NCBI GenBank assembly: GCA_964509545.1
Contig: CAZDXQ010000007.1
Coordinates: 1-64,000 of the forward strand
Source: JADJWR01 sp964509545
Lineage (GTDB): Bacteria; Pseudomonadota; Gammaproteobacteria; Burkholderiales; Burkholderiaceae_F
Length of the DNA: 64,000 nt
Direction of reading: 5' to 3'
Position 1 is the first letter of the stretch, and every line of letters starts with the position of its first letter. This document shows, piece after piece, positions 1 to 8,695 of this stretch. The notes under the pieces were generated by a model, which was not told where the DNA came from, ran no database searches, and saw only the letters and a program-made list of their open reading frames with translations. Made by a program: the position numbers and the translations under genes.

Positions 1-2
1 GC

Positions 3-3000
3 TTCAACGCCGGCGACGGCCGCTGCCCGACCTGCGGCGGCAACGGCTTCGAGCATGTCGAGATGCAGTTCCTCTCGGACGTCTACCTGCGCTGCCCCGA
101 CTGTGACGGCAAACGGTTCCGGCCGGAGGTGCTCGAGGTGCAGATCGAGCGCGGCGGACTGAAGCTGTCGGTGGCCGACGTGCTCGACCTCACGGTCAGC
201 GAGGCGGTGCAGTACTTCGGCAGCCAGCCCGAGGTGATCCGCGCGCTGCAGCCGCTGGCCGAGGTCGGGCTGGAATACGTCAGGCTCGGCCAACCGGTGC
301 CCACACTGTCCGGCGGCGAGGCGCAGCGGCTGAAGATCGCCGGCTTCCTGGCCGAGGCGGCGAAGATCGGCATCAGCGATGCGCCGATCGGCGGCAAGCT
401 CGCCCGCAAGGGTTCGCTGCTGCTGTTCGACGAGCCGACCACCGGCCTGCACTTCGACGACGTCTCAAGGCTGATGCGCGCGCTGCGCAAGCTGCTCGCC
501 GCAGGCCATTCGCTGGTGATCATCGAGCACAACCTCGACGTGATCCGCTCGGCCGACTGGATCATCGACCTCGGCCCGGAGGGCGGTGATGCGGGCGGCG
601 AGGTCGTCGTCGCCGGCACTCCGCGCGAGGTGATGGCGCACCCGATCTCGCACACCGGCAAGGCGCTGGCCGAGTACGAGAAGAAATTGGGGTCAGATTC
701 GAATTTCGGCGCGGAGAAATATGAACCTGACCCCGATTTCGTGGCGGAGCCGGCGGGACGGTATCTGGCGGCTGTGCGGCACGACAACGCGATCGCGATC
801 AAGCATGCGCGCGAGCACAACCTCAAGGGCATCGACGTCTCGATCCCGCGCGATACCTTCACGGTGATCACCGGCGTCTCTGGCAGCGGCAAGTCGACAC
901 TGGCCTTCGATATCCTGTTCAACGAGGGGCAGCGGCGTTATCTGGAATCGCTGAACGCCTACGCGCGCTCGATCGTGCAGCCAGCCGGCAAGCCGGACGT
1001 CGATGCGATCTACGGCATCCCGCCCACCGTCGCCATCGAGCAGCGCACCTCGCGCGGCGGCCGCAAGTCGACCGTGGCGACGATGACCGAGATCTACCAC
1101 TTTCTGCGCCTGCTCTACATGAAGCTCGGCGTTCAGCACTGCCCGGATTGCAGGGTGCCGGTCCAACCGCAGAGCTTCGATTCGATCGCCGCGAGCATCC
1201 TGCGCGAGTTCCGCGGCCGCCACGTCGGCCTGATGGCGCCGCTGGTGGTCAATCGCAAGGGCCTGTACACGGACCTGGCGCGCTGGGCGAAGAAGAAGGG
1301 GTATTCGCATCTGCGCGTCGACGGCGAGTTCATCCCGACCACGAAGTGGCCGCGGCTGGATCGATTCAAGGAGCACACGATCGAACTGCCTGTCGGCGAC
1401 CTCGTCGTCTACAGCAACGAGGAAGCGCAGTTGCGTTGCCTGCTGCAGGCCGCGCTGGAGCACGGCCACGGCGTGGTCGGCGTGCTGTCGCCGCTCGATC
1501 GCCTAAAGGACGCGCTGGCGCGCGGCGAAACAGCGCGCGACCTCGATTCGCGCGTGTATTCGACCAAGCGCGCCTGCCCGTCGTGCGGCGCGTCGTTCCC
1601 CGAGCCTGATCCGCGAATGTTCTCGTACAACAGCAAGCACGGCTGGTGCACCGGGTGCTACGGCACCGGGCTGAAACTGCAGGGTTTCGACGAGCAGCAG
1701 ACCGGCGAGGAGGTGTGGTGGAACGCCTGGTACGAGGGCGAGACGCCGCCCTGCCCCACCTGCGACGGCCAGCGACTGAACCGCACCGCGCTGGCAGTGC
1801 AGTGGCAGGGCCGCTCGATCGCGCAGCTGGCCGCCGGCAGCGTGCGCGAGGCGCGGAGGCTTTTCGGCGCGCTGAAGCTCGAAGGCCGCGACGGCGAGAT
1901 CGCCCGCGACGTGCTGGCCGAGATCCGGGCGCGGCTCGACTTCCTGGAGCAGGTCGGTCTTGGCTACCTTGCGCTCGACCGCGCCGCGCCGACGCTGTCC
2001 GGCGGCGAGGCGCAGCGCATCCGGCTGGCCGCGCAGCTCGGTTCCAACCTGCAGGGCGTGTGCTACGTGCTCGACGAGCCGACCATCGGCCTGCACCCGC
2101 GCGACAACCGCATCCTGCTCGACGCGCTCGGCAAACTGCGTGGCCGAGGCAACACGCTGGTGGTGGTGGAGCACGACGAGGACACGATCCGCCGTGCCGA
2201 GCACGTGATCGACATCGGCCCCGGCGCCGGCGTGCGCGGTGGCCGCGTGATCGCGCAGGGCACGGTGGCCGACGTGATGGCCGAGAGCGAGTCGATCACC
2301 GGCCGCTACCTGAAGTCGCCGCTGCGGCATCCGGCCGAACCGCGGCGCCCGGTCGCCAACGGGTCACCGCGCCTCATCCTGCGCGGCGCGACGCTGCACA
2401 ACCTGCGCGAGGCGGGCGCCGAGATCCCGCTCGGCCGGCTGACCGTGGTCACCGGCGTTTCCGGCAGCGGCAAATCGACGCTCGCGCGCGACGTGCTGCT
2501 CTCCAACCTGCAGCGCGCGGTCAGCGTCGACCCGCGCAAGAAGAAGTTCGCGGGTCCGTGGACCGGCTGCTCGGCGATCTTCGGCCACGAACTGATCGAT
2601 CGCGTGCTCGAAGTCGACCAGACGCCGATCGGCAAGACGCCGCGCTCGTGCCCGGCGACTTACGTCGGCTTCTGGGACGCGATCAGGAGGCTGTTCGCTG
2701 ATACCGCCGAGGCGCGAATGCGCGGCTACGGCGCCTCGCGCTTCTCGTTCAACACCACCGGCGGCCGCTGCGAAGCCTGCGAGGGCCAGGGCCTGCGCAC
2801 GATCGAGATGAACTTCCTGCCCGACGTGAAGGTGCTGTGCGATGTCTGCCGCGGCGGCCGCTTCAACCGCGAGACGCTCGGCATTCACCTGCGCGGAAAA
2901 TCGGCCGGCGACCTGCTGGCGATGGAGATCGACGACGCGGTCGAATTCTTCGGCGCGCACCCGTCGATCCTTCGGCCGCTGCAGCTGCTGCAGGACGTCG

Positions 3001-3485
3001 GCCTCGGCTATCTGACGCTCGGCCAGCCGTCGCCGACGCTGTCGGGCGGCGAGGCGCAGCGAATCAAGCTGGTCACCGAACTCGCCAAGGCGGCGAGTTC
3101 GGTGACCATCCCGGCCGCAAGCGCCGGGATCCATTCGACACAACTGGCAAAGGTGCGGATGGACGAGGGGCTGGTCCGCACCGGCCGCGCCTACAAACCC
3201 TTGCAGACGCTATACGTGCTCGACGAGCCGACGGTGGGCCTGTCGATGCACGACGTCGAGAAGCTGCTGCGCGTTCTGCACCGTCTGGTCGACGCCGGCA
3301 ACACGGTGGTCGTGATCGAGCACAACCTCGACGTGATCGCCGAAGCCGACTGGGTGATCGACCTCGGCCCCGAGGGCGGCGACGGCGGCGGGCAGGTGGT
3401 GGCGCAGTGTCCGCCGCAGGAACTGGCGCAGCGCGACACGCATACCGGCCGCGCGCTGCGCGGCTTCGGCGCAGGCCGGGCGTAA
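3..3485 (+). CDS. uvrA: Excinuclease ABC subunit A, tandem double-length UvrA (5' end outside window)
   Basis: DNA damage-recognition ATPase of nucleotide excision repair. The frame is open from base 3, so the gene begins upstream. The fragment holds the C-terminal half of one UvrA module: a CPTC/CPDC zinc finger at 27-115, LSGGEAQ near 307 and DEPTTGLH near 427. A complete second UvrA follows, with Walker A GVSGSGKST near 872, CPSC and CTGC zinc cysteines near 1576-1655, LSGGEAQ near 1996, a second Walker A near 2452, CEAC/CDVC at 2775-2850, LSGGEAQ near 3040 and DEPTVGL near 3220. An ordinary UvrA has about 940 residues. This fragment alone has about 1160 and contains three ATPase C-terminal halves, so it is a head-to-tail duplication, a form I recall from Burkholderiales. 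The linker between modules contains a REP-like palindrome. Hairpins follow the stop. Confidence 0.93.
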   Translation, partial: FNAGDGRCPTCGGNGFEHVEMQFLSDVYLRCPDCDGKRFRPEVLEVQIERGGLKLSVADVLDLTVSEAVQYFGSQPEVIRALQPLAEVGLEYVRLGQPVPTLSGGEAQRLKIAGFLAEAAKIGISDAPIGGKLARKGSLLLFDEPTTGLHFDDVSRLMRALRKLLAAGHSLVIIEHNLDVIRSADWIIDLGPEGGDAGGEVVVAGTPREVMAHPISHTGKALAEYEKKLGSDSNFGAEKYEPDPDFVAEPAGRYLAAVRHDNAIAIKHAREHNLKGIDVSIPRDTFTVITGVSGSGKSTLAFDILFNEGQRRYLESLNAYARSIVQPAGKPDVDAIYGIPPTVAIEQRTSRGGRKSTVATMTEIYHFLRLLYMKLGVQHCPDCRVPVQPQSFDSIAASILREFRGRHVGLMAPLVVNRKGLYTDLARWAKKKGYSHLRVDGEFIPTTKWPRLDRFKEHTIELPVGDLVVYSNEEAQLRCLLQAALEHGHGVVGVLSPLDRLKDALARGETARDLDSRVYSTKRACPSCGASFPEPDPRMFSYNSKHGWCTGCYGTGLKLQGFDEQQTGEEVWWNAWYEGETPPCPTCDGQRLNRTALAVQWQGRSIAQLAAGSVREARRLFGALKLEGRDGEIARDVLAEIRARLDFLEQVGLGYLALDRAAPTLSGGEAQRIRLAAQLGSNLQGVCYVLDEPTIGLHPRDNRILLDALGKLRGRGNTLVVVEHDEDTIRRAEHVIDIGPGAGVRGGRVIAQGTVADVMAESESITGRYLKSPLRHPAEPRRPVANGSPRLILRGATLHNLREAGAEIPLGRLTVVTGVSGSGKSTLARDVLLSNLQRAVSVDPRKKKFAGPWTGCSAIFGHELIDRVLEVDQTPIGKTPRSCPATYVGFWDAIRRLFADTAEARMRGYGASRFSFNTTGGRCEACEGQGLRTIEMNFLPDVKVLCDVCRGGRFNRETLGIHLRGKSAGDLLAMEIDDAVEFFGAHPSILRPLQLLQDVGLGYLTLGQPSPTLSGGEAQRIKLVTELAKAASSVTIPAASAGIHSTQLAKVRMDEGLVRTGRAYKPLQTLYVLDEPTVGLSMHDVEKLLRVLHRLVDAGNTVVVIEHNLDVIAEADWVIDLGPEGGDGGGQVVAQCPPQELAQRDTHTGRALRGFGAGRA
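684..739. repeat. REP-like imperfect palindrome inside the uvrA linker
   Basis: Two 24-base arms (684-707 and 716-739) are inverted copies matching at 20 of 24 positions around an 8-base loop. Each arm contains the core GGGGTCAG. This core and layout resemble the short palindromes mobilised by REP-associated tyrosine transposases, as known in many proteobacteria. The element is translated in frame as a short linker rich in S, D, N and E, between the two UvrA modules. No second copy and no such transposase was found in the window. Confidence 0.6.
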
Positions 3486-3495
3486 CGGGGAAGAC

Positions 3496-3538
3496 GCCGG
3501 GGAATTTCATCCCGGCTGAAAGAAACTCGCGAGTTTTT
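3496..3538 (+). terminator. Double hairpin after uvrA, candidate terminator
   Basis: GCCGGG (3496-3501) pairs with CCCGGC (3511-3516). A second perfect palindrome, AAACTCGCGAGTTT, lies at 3523-3536 and runs into five Ts. It starts 10 bases after the uvrA stop. The T-run is short, so termination efficiency is uncertain. Confidence 0.45.
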
Positions 3539-3580
3539 CGACCACGGGCAAAACCCCCGTCCAGACGGAAAACCCGGACC

Positions 3581-4706
3581 GTGACCGCGACTCTCATCAC
3601 ACGGGATCTGCAGGCGCAGGTCGAAGCCGACCTGCCGCGCAAGATGGTGTTCCTCGGCGGGCCGCGCCAGGTCGGCAAGACGAGCCTGGGGCGGGCGGTC
3701 GTCGCCGATCCGCGCGCCTATCTGAACTACGACGTCGACGAAGACCGCGATGCGATCCTGCGCCGGCGCCTGCCGCCGACCGACGCCTGGTTCATCGACG
3801 AGATCCGCAAGTACCGCGATTGACGCAACTTCCTCAAGGGACTGTACGACGCCCGGCCGCCGAGGCGACGCATCCTGGTGAGCGGCAGCGCGCGCCTCGA
3901 CGATTGCCGTTTCGGCGGCGATTCCCTTCAGGGTCGCTACCACTTCCTGCGGCTGCATCCGCTGTCGCTGGCTGAGCTGCGCACGAGCGCGCAGGTCGAT
4001 CTGCGCGCGCTGCTGGAGCTGTCCGGCTTCCCCGAGCCCTTCCTCGGCGGCAGCGCCGCCGAGGCGCGGCGCTGGTCCCTCGCCTACCGGGACCGCCTGA
4101 TCCCTGAGGAAGTGACGAGTCTGGAGAACATCAGCGCTCTTGGCCGGCTGGAGCTGCACGCGATCGCGCTGCCGGAGCGCGTCGGCAGCGCTGTCGATCC
4201 ACGCGCTGCGCGAGGATCTGCGGACCTCGAACGCCACGCTGGCGCGATGGCTCGACGTGCTCGAGCGGCTGTACGCGATTTTCCGCATCGCTCCATTCGG
4301 CGCGCCGCTGCTGCGCGCCGTGAAGAAGGCGCGCAAGCACTACCACTACGACTGGACGGTCGTCGAGGCGATGCCGGCGCGCTTCGAGAATCTGGTCGCG
4401 TCGCATCTGCCCAAATGGGTCGAGTATTAGATCGACACGCAGGGCCGCGCGCTCGATTTGCGCTATTTCCGCGACATCGACGGCCGCGAGGTCGATTTCG
4501 TCGTTACCGAGCGCGGCGGCAGGCCGCTGGCGTTTGTCGAGTGCAAGTGGGACGACGCGCCAGTCGATCCCGGCCTGCGCTACCTGGTCCAGCGCTTCCC
4601 GAAAAGGCCGGCGTGGCAGGTCAGCGCAGTCGGCACCCGCGATTACCTGACGCCTGAAGGCATCCGCGTCGCGCCCGCCGCGATGCTGCTGCGCGATCTC
4701 GTGTAG
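3581..4706 (+). pseudogene. AAA family ATP-binding protein with DUF4143, degraded
   Basis: Joined frames give an AAA_14/DUF4143 protein of about 370 residues: Walker A GGPRQVGKTS near 3656, Walker B-like WFIDEI near 3790, and a C-terminal nuclease-like segment (REVDFVV, LAFVECKW) near 4490-4550. Three lesions break it. A TGA at 3821-3823 replaces the Trp expected in the conserved KYxxWRNFLKGLYD region. A frameshift lies near 4190, between VGS and LSIHALRED. A TAG at 4428-4430 sits where the family usually has Gln. The GTG at 3581 is the likely original start. These ATPases have no firmly known function and are common in accessory DNA. Translation as one product is not credible without recoding. 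Confidence 0.85.
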
Positions 4707-4960
4707 CCGCACGGAACCTGCAGCCGGACCGACAGCTTGGCGCCCGCTCGGGGGCCGCGAGCAACCGCCGCTGGTCGACCTCCCTTCGCACAGCACCATT
4801 GGTTGTCCCGACAGACAACGGGCGCGAAGCGCGCCGAACCGGCGTTCGTGAGCCTCCTTTCCGCCACAGCTGACCCAAGCGTCCGAAACGACACGACCTG
4901 TCCGCGATCGGGTGAAGACTGCATCCCATCGGACCTCTGCGTCCATTTCGGGAGCTATTC

Positions 4961-5122
4961 ATGTTGTGGGCCTTTCTCGGACTTTCGGCTGTCGCGGTTG
5001 CGCTCGTCAAGCTGGGCGCGTTGTCGGTTTGGGTCACCTTCCTGTCGGCGACAGTCAAGGTGCTTGTCCTCCTGATGATCGTTCTGATCGCGCTCGTCGT
5101 CTGGCGACTCGCGCTCCGATGA
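4961..5122 (+). CDS. Small hydrophobic membrane protein, 53 residues
   Basis: A 53-codon ORF begins at an ATG preceded by GGAG (4951-4954) at a 6-base spacing. The product is almost entirely hydrophobic: MLWAFLGLSAVAVALVKLGA, then a second apolar stretch (VLVLLMIVLIALVVW), ending in a basic RLALR. This predicts two membrane helices with a positive C-terminus. No family is recognised. It lies on the same strand about 330 bases before the YaaW-like gene and may belong to the same accessory block, or be a small orphan membrane peptide. The good ribosome site and clean hydrophobic pattern support it being real. Confidence 0.6.
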   Translation: MLWAFLGLSAVAVALVKLGALSVWVTFLSATVKVLVLLMIVLIALVVWRLALR

Positions 5123-5456
5123 CAGACGACTCCCGGAACCGGTCCCGCTGTGGCTGCGCGCGCACCGCCGCGGCGCGGCGTGCACCAGGACCGGCAATGG
5201 CATCCCGTCTGCTGGGCCGGCGACGCTATCTGTACGTGCCGCAACGCATCCGCCTGAACCTCGCCGCTGAGCACCACTCAAGCATAAGTCGCCTCCTCGG
5301 CGGCAACCTGGGCCGCGGGCTTCACTGGGTAAACTTGTCCCGGATTAAGACATCGACTGCAGAGCTGCTGGCATGATCCGCGCGAGGGGGCAGCCGCTGA
5401 GTGGCATCGCGGGCACGGGACCGCTCCGCCGACCGCGGCCACGCGCAAACCAATCG
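5123..5456. other. Intergenic stretch without a supported gene
   Basis: These 334 bases lie between the 53-residue membrane ORF and the YaaW-like gene. Open frames here are short, arginine/alanine-rich and lack ribosome sites. I see no tRNA-like or strong hairpin structure. It is the presumed leader and promoter region of the downstream coupled pair. Confidence 0.5.
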
Positions 5457-6173
5457 ATGACAGACAAACTCGACGCACGCCTGCGGATCGCGAACCGAGC
5501 GGAACTCGACGATCTGCTCCACGACCTGAAGCTGGATCCCGCCAAGTACCGGGACCACTCGGACCAACAACTCGCGAAAGTCATCGGCGCCGAGCTGCGG
5601 TCGGTGGCTGGCCATTCGCTGGTCAACGTCCTGCGCCGCCGCCCCTTCCCCTACAAGCAGATCCTCATCGACGTCGCGGACAAACTCGAGCCCGGGCTCC
5701 GGTGGACTTCGTTCAAGGCATCGGGGCCAGAGTCGATCGAGGACATCGAGGACTACATTGCCGTACAGGTGGACAAGCGGCTCGCTGCTCTCGTTGATGT
5801 CGCCAAGCGAACGGATACGGGCCAAAAGGAGTTGCAGAAGCTGTTGGAGTCCGAACTGCGCAGGCGGGGCATGTCCCAGCAAGTCGTGCAGTCGGCGCTC
5901 GTTGCACTGGCTGCAGGGACAGTGTCCGGCGCTGCGCTCGGCCCGACCGTGTCAATTGCCCTCTTCAGCAGCGTCCTGTCCTCGTTCTTCGGCCTGTCCC
6001 TCATTCAGATTGTCCTTGGCCGCGTCCTAGTCGGCGGACCGGTGGGCATTCTGCTCTCGCTGCTGGCGCTTCTGGCCAGCCCAAGTTACTCGAAGACGAT
6101 CCCTGCCGTGTGCCGCATCATCTTGATCCGCAAGAGCGCCGATCAGAAGAAGTCTCTGCAAACGAAGACATGA
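5457..6173 (+). CDS. YaaW-like (UPF0174/DUF3944-type) protein
   Basis: The 238-residue product resembles E. coli YaaW in its overall pattern. It has an N-terminal helical region with AELRSVAGHSLVNVLR and ILIDVADKL, a central charged segment, a glycine/alanine-rich apolar region (about residues 145-205, GTVSGAALGPTVSIALFSS then VLVGGPVGILLSLLALL), and the family-like ending SYSKTIPAVCRIILIRK. The function of YaaW proteins is not established. The apolar segments suggest membrane association. ATG 5457 is preferred; an upstream ATG at 5373 would add an Arg/Pro-rich tail that looks non-coding. The stop overlaps the next start (ATGA), which implies translational coupling and probably a shared complex. 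Confidence 0.7.
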   Translation: MTDKLDARLRIANRAELDDLLHDLKLDPAKYRDHSDQQLAKVIGAELRSVAGHSLVNVLRRRPFPYKQILIDVADKLEPGLRWTSFKASGPESIEDIEDYIAVQVDKRLAALVDVAKRTDTGQKELQKLLESELRRRGMSQQVVQSALVALAAGTVSGAALGPTVSIALFSSVLSSFFGLSLIQIVLGRVLVGGPVGILLSLLALLASPSYSKTIPAVCRIILIRKSADQKKSLQTKT

Positions 6174-7186
6174 CTCCGCTTACTTTCACCGTACCGGCTG
6201 AGTTTTCCGATCCACGCGTCTACGAGCGGATCGGTGCGGTAATCAAGGAACTCGCGACCGGCCGCATCGCCGGCCACGTGCAGGAACTCGGTGGATGGAG
6301 TCTCGTACGCAACTTGCCGATCCCGGGCGGTAATCCGCTCGCCCTTGTCGTCAAGGCCGCTGAGCTGATCGCCGACGGGATTCAGATCGCGCAACTCGAG
6401 CATCTCCGACAAGTGCTCAACGTAGTGCGGTCGCTGGCATCTGTCGGTGCCGTCGCTAGCGTGGCCTCGTTCGGCGTCAGCGTCGGCGGGTTTGCAATCG
6501 TCATGTCCAAATTGAACCGGATGGACGGCAAGCTCGATAGACTGCTCGGCGAAGCAGCGCGGGTAAGGAAGTTGGTCGAGAGTCTGCACGTGAAGGTCGA
6601 TGCGCTGCCCATGGCCCGGCTGCGCGCTGCCCTGGAGGCGGTGGAACTCGCACTGCATTACGACCCGGTGCGCCGGAGAGAAGAGCTGCGGCGATCCATC
6701 GCCAAGCTATCCGAACTGCGCCACCACTACGCCCTGCTGCTCGCCGATGCGCAGTTCTGCTCCTTGGGCACCGAGAACCTGCTCGCCTTGCTCGACACGC
6801 ACGAGCGGCTGGTCGCCGCGTGCAACGGCGAACTCGTCGCCGAATTCCATCTCAGTGGCAGCGCACAGCTGATCGAGAACCGATGGAACCTCCAGAGAGA
6901 ATTGCTGGAAAACGTCGCCTGGCGAACGCCCGCCGAGCTGTACGAACTGGCGGAGCAGGGTGACCATGACGCCGGAGTCTGGATGGTCACGCCTGCCGCG
7001 GCGCGGCGTGCGAAGGTGGAGGCGCTGACCCAGGTGCGCAGGGAATCCGTCAACCGATTGGCGTCTGTTGCGCCGCTGGCATCCCTGCTCGAAGGGCGTG
7101 GCGTCAGCGCCGACGCCTATGTACGCGAATTGCAGCGGCGGTCGAACAGCGACGAGCCGCTGACCGTGATCGATGCGCGCGGATAG
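6170..7186 (+). CDS. Unknown membrane/coiled-coil partner of the YaaW-like protein
   Basis: A 338-residue product with no recognised family. The start overlaps the YaaW-like stop by four bases (ATGA). Residues 1-75 are mixed alpha/beta. Residues 85-115 form a small-residue hydrophobic segment (VRSLASVGAVASVASFGVSV and onward) that could cross or insert in a membrane. A heptad-like stretch follows (NRMDGKLDRLLGEAARVRKL and onward), then a long, mostly helical charged C-terminal half. One apolar helix plus a coiled coil resembles pore-forming or membrane-associated effectors, but this is inference from shape only. The coupling with the YaaW-like gene is the strongest clue to its role. Confidence 0.65.
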   Translation: MTPLTFTVPAEFSDPRVYERIGAVIKELATGRIAGHVQELGGWSLVRNLPIPGGNPLALVVKAAELIADGIQIAQLEHLRQVLNVVRSLASVGAVASVASFGVSVGGFAIVMSKLNRMDGKLDRLLGEAARVRKLVESLHVKVDALPMARLRAALEAVELALHYDPVRRREELRRSIAKLSELRHHYALLLADAQFCSLGTENLLALLDTHERLVAACNGELVAEFHLSGSAQLIENRWNLQRELLENVAWRTPAELYELAEQGDHDAGVWMVTPAAARRAKVEALTQVRRESVNRLASVAPLASLLEGRGVSADAYVRELQRRSNSDEPLTVIDARG

Positions 7187-7425
7187 CTTGCCAAGGCCGA
7201 CTGCGGACACCGGCGGAGGCGGCGTCATCGGCCGGTCGAATGCTGCGGCCGGCCTGAACGATACCGGCTGTCCACCGCGTGCCCGATCTCGCGTGTCGAA
7301 GGCCTGACTCCTGCGTCAACCAGGTTCGCGCAGCGTCCAAGCCTTACGCCGTTGGCTCACCGCTCTTCATCAGCGACGGACTCGGAATGACCATGCAGTT
7401 GTTGACGTGAGGCGAGAACGTCGCC

Positions 7426-8346
7426 ATGCCGACCGGTAGCCACGACACCCTGGTGCGCCGCCTGGCCATGCTGCTCGTCAAGCTCAACCAGGGGGAGAAC
7501 CTTGACCCGCGGAAGTTGGCCGAGGAGTTCGGCGTCAACCTGCGCACGGTTCAGCGCGACCTGAACGAGCGCTTCGCCTACCTGCCGCTGGAAAAGCACG
7601 ATGGAAAGTACCGGATGTCCGCCGCGTTCCTCGGCCGTTTGACACTGCAGGACGTCCAACGCTTCGCCGCGCTCGCCGGAGTCGGCGGCCTGTTTCCAGC
7701 GCTGTCGACTGAGTTCCTGCGCGAACTGTTCGACACGCGCGTCGAATCGGCCTTCGTCGTCAAGGGCCATCACTACGAGGATCTCAGGGGACGCGAGGCC
7801 GCTTTCGACCTTATCGAGGCGGCGATCACGGCCCGGCGCGGGGTGCGTTTTTCCTACCGCGCAGACGGCGCGAGCACAAGCGTCGAGGCGCAGCCGCACA
7901 GGCTGGTCAACGTCAAGGGCATCTGGTACCTCGCCGCCAAGCATGATGGGCGGCTCAAGACGTATGCGTTCTCGCGCATGGACAACGTGCAGGTCACCGA
8001 CGAGACGTTTGAATTCGACGACTCCCTGCTGCGCCGGATCGAATCGGACGACGGAATCTGGATGAGCGATCAGCCCATCGAGGTGGTCCTGCTCGTCGGC
8101 AAGGAGGTTGCTCCCTACTTCAAGCGCCGCAAGCTCGTCGCCAACCAGGTGATCGAGAAGGAACTTGCCGACGGTGGCCTGCTGATTGCGGCAAGAGTCG
8201 GTCATCCGAACCAGATCCTCCCGGTCGTGCGGTACTGGATACCGCACCTGAAGATCGTCAACCCCGATTCGCTGCAGTGGCAACTGGAGCACAGTCTCAT
8301 CGAGTACCTCAAACGAACTGCTGCGGGGACGCCCGAAGCGCGTTGA
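7426..8346 (+). CDS. WYL-domain transcriptional regulator
   Basis: A 306-residue protein with an N-terminal winged helix-turn-helix (LDPRKLAEEFGVNLRTVQRD, residues 25-44), a WYL domain whose name-giving motif appears as GIWYLAAK (about 166-173), and a C-terminal WCX-like region. Such proteins bind DNA and sense ligands such as nucleotides or DNA ends. Members like BrxR and CapW control phage-defence operons. It is the last gene of the accessory block, on the same strand as the YaaW-like pair and 239 bases behind it, and is a plausible regulator of that pair. No operator was identified. Confidence 0.85.
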   Translation: MPTGSHDTLVRRLAMLLVKLNQGENLDPRKLAEEFGVNLRTVQRDLNERFAYLPLEKHDGKYRMSAAFLGRLTLQDVQRFAALAGVGGLFPALSTEFLRELFDTRVESAFVVKGHHYEDLRGREAAFDLIEAAITARRGVRFSYRADGASTSVEAQPHRLVNVKGIWYLAAKHDGRLKTYAFSRMDNVQVTDETFEFDDSLLRRIESDDGIWMSDQPIEVVLLVGKEVAPYFKRRKLVANQVIEKELADGGLLIAARVGHPNQILPVVRYWIPHLKIVNPDSLQWQLEHSLIEYLKRTAAGTPEAR

Positions 8347-8695
8347 AGACGCCCGTCGGCATCGCCGAGGACGGCCTCCTTTTCGGCGCGGTACTTCGAG
8401 TTGTCGAGCGTCGGCTTCCCTAAAATATGACGATCAGGTCGCTCAGACGGTCAACCATCAACTGGGCGGAGCCGAGCCAGGCGGCATCGTCGAAGTCCGG
8501 AACGCCCGCCAGCTTGTTTTCGTGAGCCAGCAGGGCGAGGATCGGCATGCTGATCCGGTCCGATGTCGTTGCGGCCTTTCAGCGTCACCCTGTCGACGAG
8601 GGCGAAACCGACCGGCAAGATGATAGGCGCGAGCGGCCGCTCTATGCTGCGGTGGCGCCGGCATCCCACCTCGGCCGCGCTGGCAGGAGAAGGCG
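8347..8695. other. Intergenic stretch with a possible minus-strand gene remnant
   Basis: The 349 bases between the WYL regulator and the MBL-rhodanese gene hold no supported plus-strand gene. On the minus strand, 8548-8420 reads as a 42-residue frame starting MPILALLAHENKLAGVPDFD and ending in LIVIF before TAG. Upstream on that strand a neighbouring frame contains protein-like text (LPVGFALVDRVTLKGRNDIG), so this may be the frameshifted end of a lost gene. No family can be named. Confidence 0.3.

Noticed and set aside
83..922. Long minus-strand frame opposite uvrA
   Set aside because: It mirrors the codon structure of the GC-rich uvrA gene and is Ser/Arg-rich without any domain; uvrA is certain on the plus strand.
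3821..4430. Reading the TGA and TAG in the ATPase gene as recoded codons
   Set aside because: No selenocysteine-type structure is visible, and a third lesion (a frameshift near 4190) shows simple decay.
8420..8548. Minus-strand 42-codon frame as a full gene
   Set aside because: No ribosome site and no family. Neighbouring frames look like a broken remnant, so it is only mentioned within the intergenic entry.
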